A DNA stretch of 64,000 nucleotides from the NCBI GenBank assembly GCA_905221605.1, contig CAJNDS010002462.1, forward strand, positions 186,001 to 250,000, given 5' to 3'. Numbering within the stretch: the stretch's first letter is position 1; every line of letters begins with the position of its first letter. Positions 62,841 to 64,000 of the stretch are shown here, one piece after another. The position numbers and the translations under genes are program-made. This DNA comes from Symbiodinium natans (Eukaryota > Sar > Dinophyceae > Suessiales > Symbiodiniaceae). The notes beneath the pieces were generated by a model. That model had not been told where the DNA came from. It worked only from the letters and a program-made list of their open reading frames with translations, and made no database searches.

Positions 62841-64000
62841 GTTCGTAGACATCGTAGACTTTGGTAGACGTTGTGCGTTGCAAGTCGTGAACAGTCTGTG
62901 GCTCGAAGCCCACACTTCTGCCAAGCATTGGAACAACTGATACAAGCACATAGACATAAACATAGACATCATTGTTCGTTAGGCTTTAAAGAATCTTGCC
63001 ACGTTGTATTTTTCTTGTTGCTCTCGCACTTTCCCAGCCTTGTCGACAGCCGTGTTGTGTGGTGCAGTTTCTCGGATTTTGAATGTGTGGCGCTGCTTTT
63101 GATTTAGGGTTGCGCTTTCACGGGTTTGCGGAATTGCTGCCTCGCCTCTCCTTTGTCAACTCCTGCTCAGGACTTGTGTTCAGCGCAATCACACTCACCA
63201 TTGCCGCTGTATTTAGGGTGACGGCTGTCGTTTTGAAGAACCCAAACAACTGTCAGACTTGTGTGACCTCTCAGTGCACTTCCGTACTTGCGTCATGGGA
63301 AGTCTTGGTTCCTAAGCTCCCAAAAGGCTGGACCGGTTTGGTCCCCGAACTCTTGCGGTCCAAGGCTTTTGGTCTGAAACGTATGCCTTAGCAATTGGGG
63401 GGATCACTGATGTTCCCTGTCATGAGCAAGGTCGTTTGTCTTCATGACCGAACAGTGGTTTCATGTTTTGAGGTACGTGTATATTCCTTAAACCAGAAAA
63501 GTCAAGAAACCAGCTGCTCAGCCTGCAAGCAAAACCCTTAAGACATGGCCGATCTTTGGGTCAAGATGATTTTCATGGTTTCGGGCAGCTGGCCGTGCAC
63601 CGGCAGTTTTGGGAACACGAGCCCCGAAGTGCAGCCGTGCAGTGACGACAGGCCTAGGGCCGATGTACAGGAAGGAGAGTGAAAAAGCCGTAGTAGACTC
63701 ATGCAATGCATGGAAGATGTACAAGGATTGTCTCAAGCTTGTTCGACTTGCCCTCCATACCCCCAAGGCGTGAGCTCGAGCATCGAATTGCAGCGCATCC
63801 ATGGCTGGAAGGAAACTGGGCCTCAATGAGCTGGAATCATGATTCGCACACGCTTGCACCTGCAGGGTGACCCGCATGTTTTTCTCATGTCTGTAAGAGT
63901 CAACATCATGCCTCTGAGTGTTGGCCATGTTCAGCCGGATTTTCCGTGTCGTGGCAGACCTAGCATCCATGAGGGACAGGATGCGGGAAGTGCCCAATCA
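62841..64000. other. No gene recognised
   Basis: Short frames on both strands only. The frame at 63997-63518 (minus) has no ATG at its edge and an in-frame TGA at the very end of the window. It is not called. Confidence 0.35.

Noticed and set aside
63518-63997. 159-codon minus-strand frame at the right edge
   Set aside because: It begins at a TTG immediately after an in-frame TGA, has no recognisable domain, and overlaps unremarkable sequence.

Overview
The window looks like nuclear DNA of a dinoflagellate (Symbiodiniaceae or a relative; genus not decidable from sequence alone). The reasons are: several retroelements with protein features typical of dinoflagellate elements (Ty1/copia Gag with a YQPGG motif followed by CCCH and CCHC knuckles; tyrosine-recombinase retroelement with a CCCH Gag); two relict spliced-leader-like ends (core TTTTGGCTCAAG) in front of copia 5' ends; interstitial TTTAGGG-type telomere-like repeats; and a very low density of ordinary genes. 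There is no prokaryotic operon structure, and no tRNA or rRNA was recognised.

Layout. 1-1089: a stop-free proline/lysine-rich reading frame on the minus strand that runs off the left edge. 1.2-7.3 kb: mostly featureless sequence with microsatellites and one dispersed repeat. 7.3-11.24 kb (minus): a decayed copia element with Gag, RNase H and a membrane-spanning tail; its integrase and most of its RT are gone, and a ~75-bp minisatellite sits in the gap. 11.3-12.06 kb: telomere-like repeats. 12.1-13.3 kb (minus): an intact secreted esterase, the only clear host-type gene. 14.0-16.1 kb: three adjacent minisatellites, the outer two sharing one 12-bp word in opposite orientations. 16.37-16.75 kb: an inverted second copy of the copia 5' end.

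16754-25711: a complete-looking tyrosine-recombinase (DIRS-order) retrotransposon with PAT/Ngaro-type split direct repeats. Its three intact ORFs are in the unusual order YR - Gag - RT/RNase H, and the RT ORF carries a 2-oxoglutarate/Fe(II)-dioxygenase-like segment. 25738-34344: one uninterrupted 2868-codon Ty1/copia polyprotein (Gag, protease, integrase, RT, RNase H) with a ~780-residue extension holding a membrane segment, acidic repeats and zinc-knuckle-like motifs. It sits against a third copia Gag fragment (34.83-35.61 kb, plus strand).

35.6-57.5 kb: a ~22-kb satellite array of about 37 copies of 381-bp and ~565-bp units. Every normal unit has a 27-bp palindrome, and long units also have ~100-bp inverted arms. 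Four ~665-bp blocks are inverted, and a 234-bp MITE-like element occurs twice exactly at a palindrome centre. 57.6-60.9 kb: an esterase exon relic, then TTCGAAGCC-type and AAATTCCACCCCC-type satellites and a duplicated segment. 60.9-64 kb: largely unique sequence with one weak multi-exon gene candidate.

The two main autonomous elements (DIRS-like and giant copia) encode full enzyme sets and could have mobilised themselves. The rest is mainly relics and satellites, with one esterase gene between two inverted copia 5' ends.
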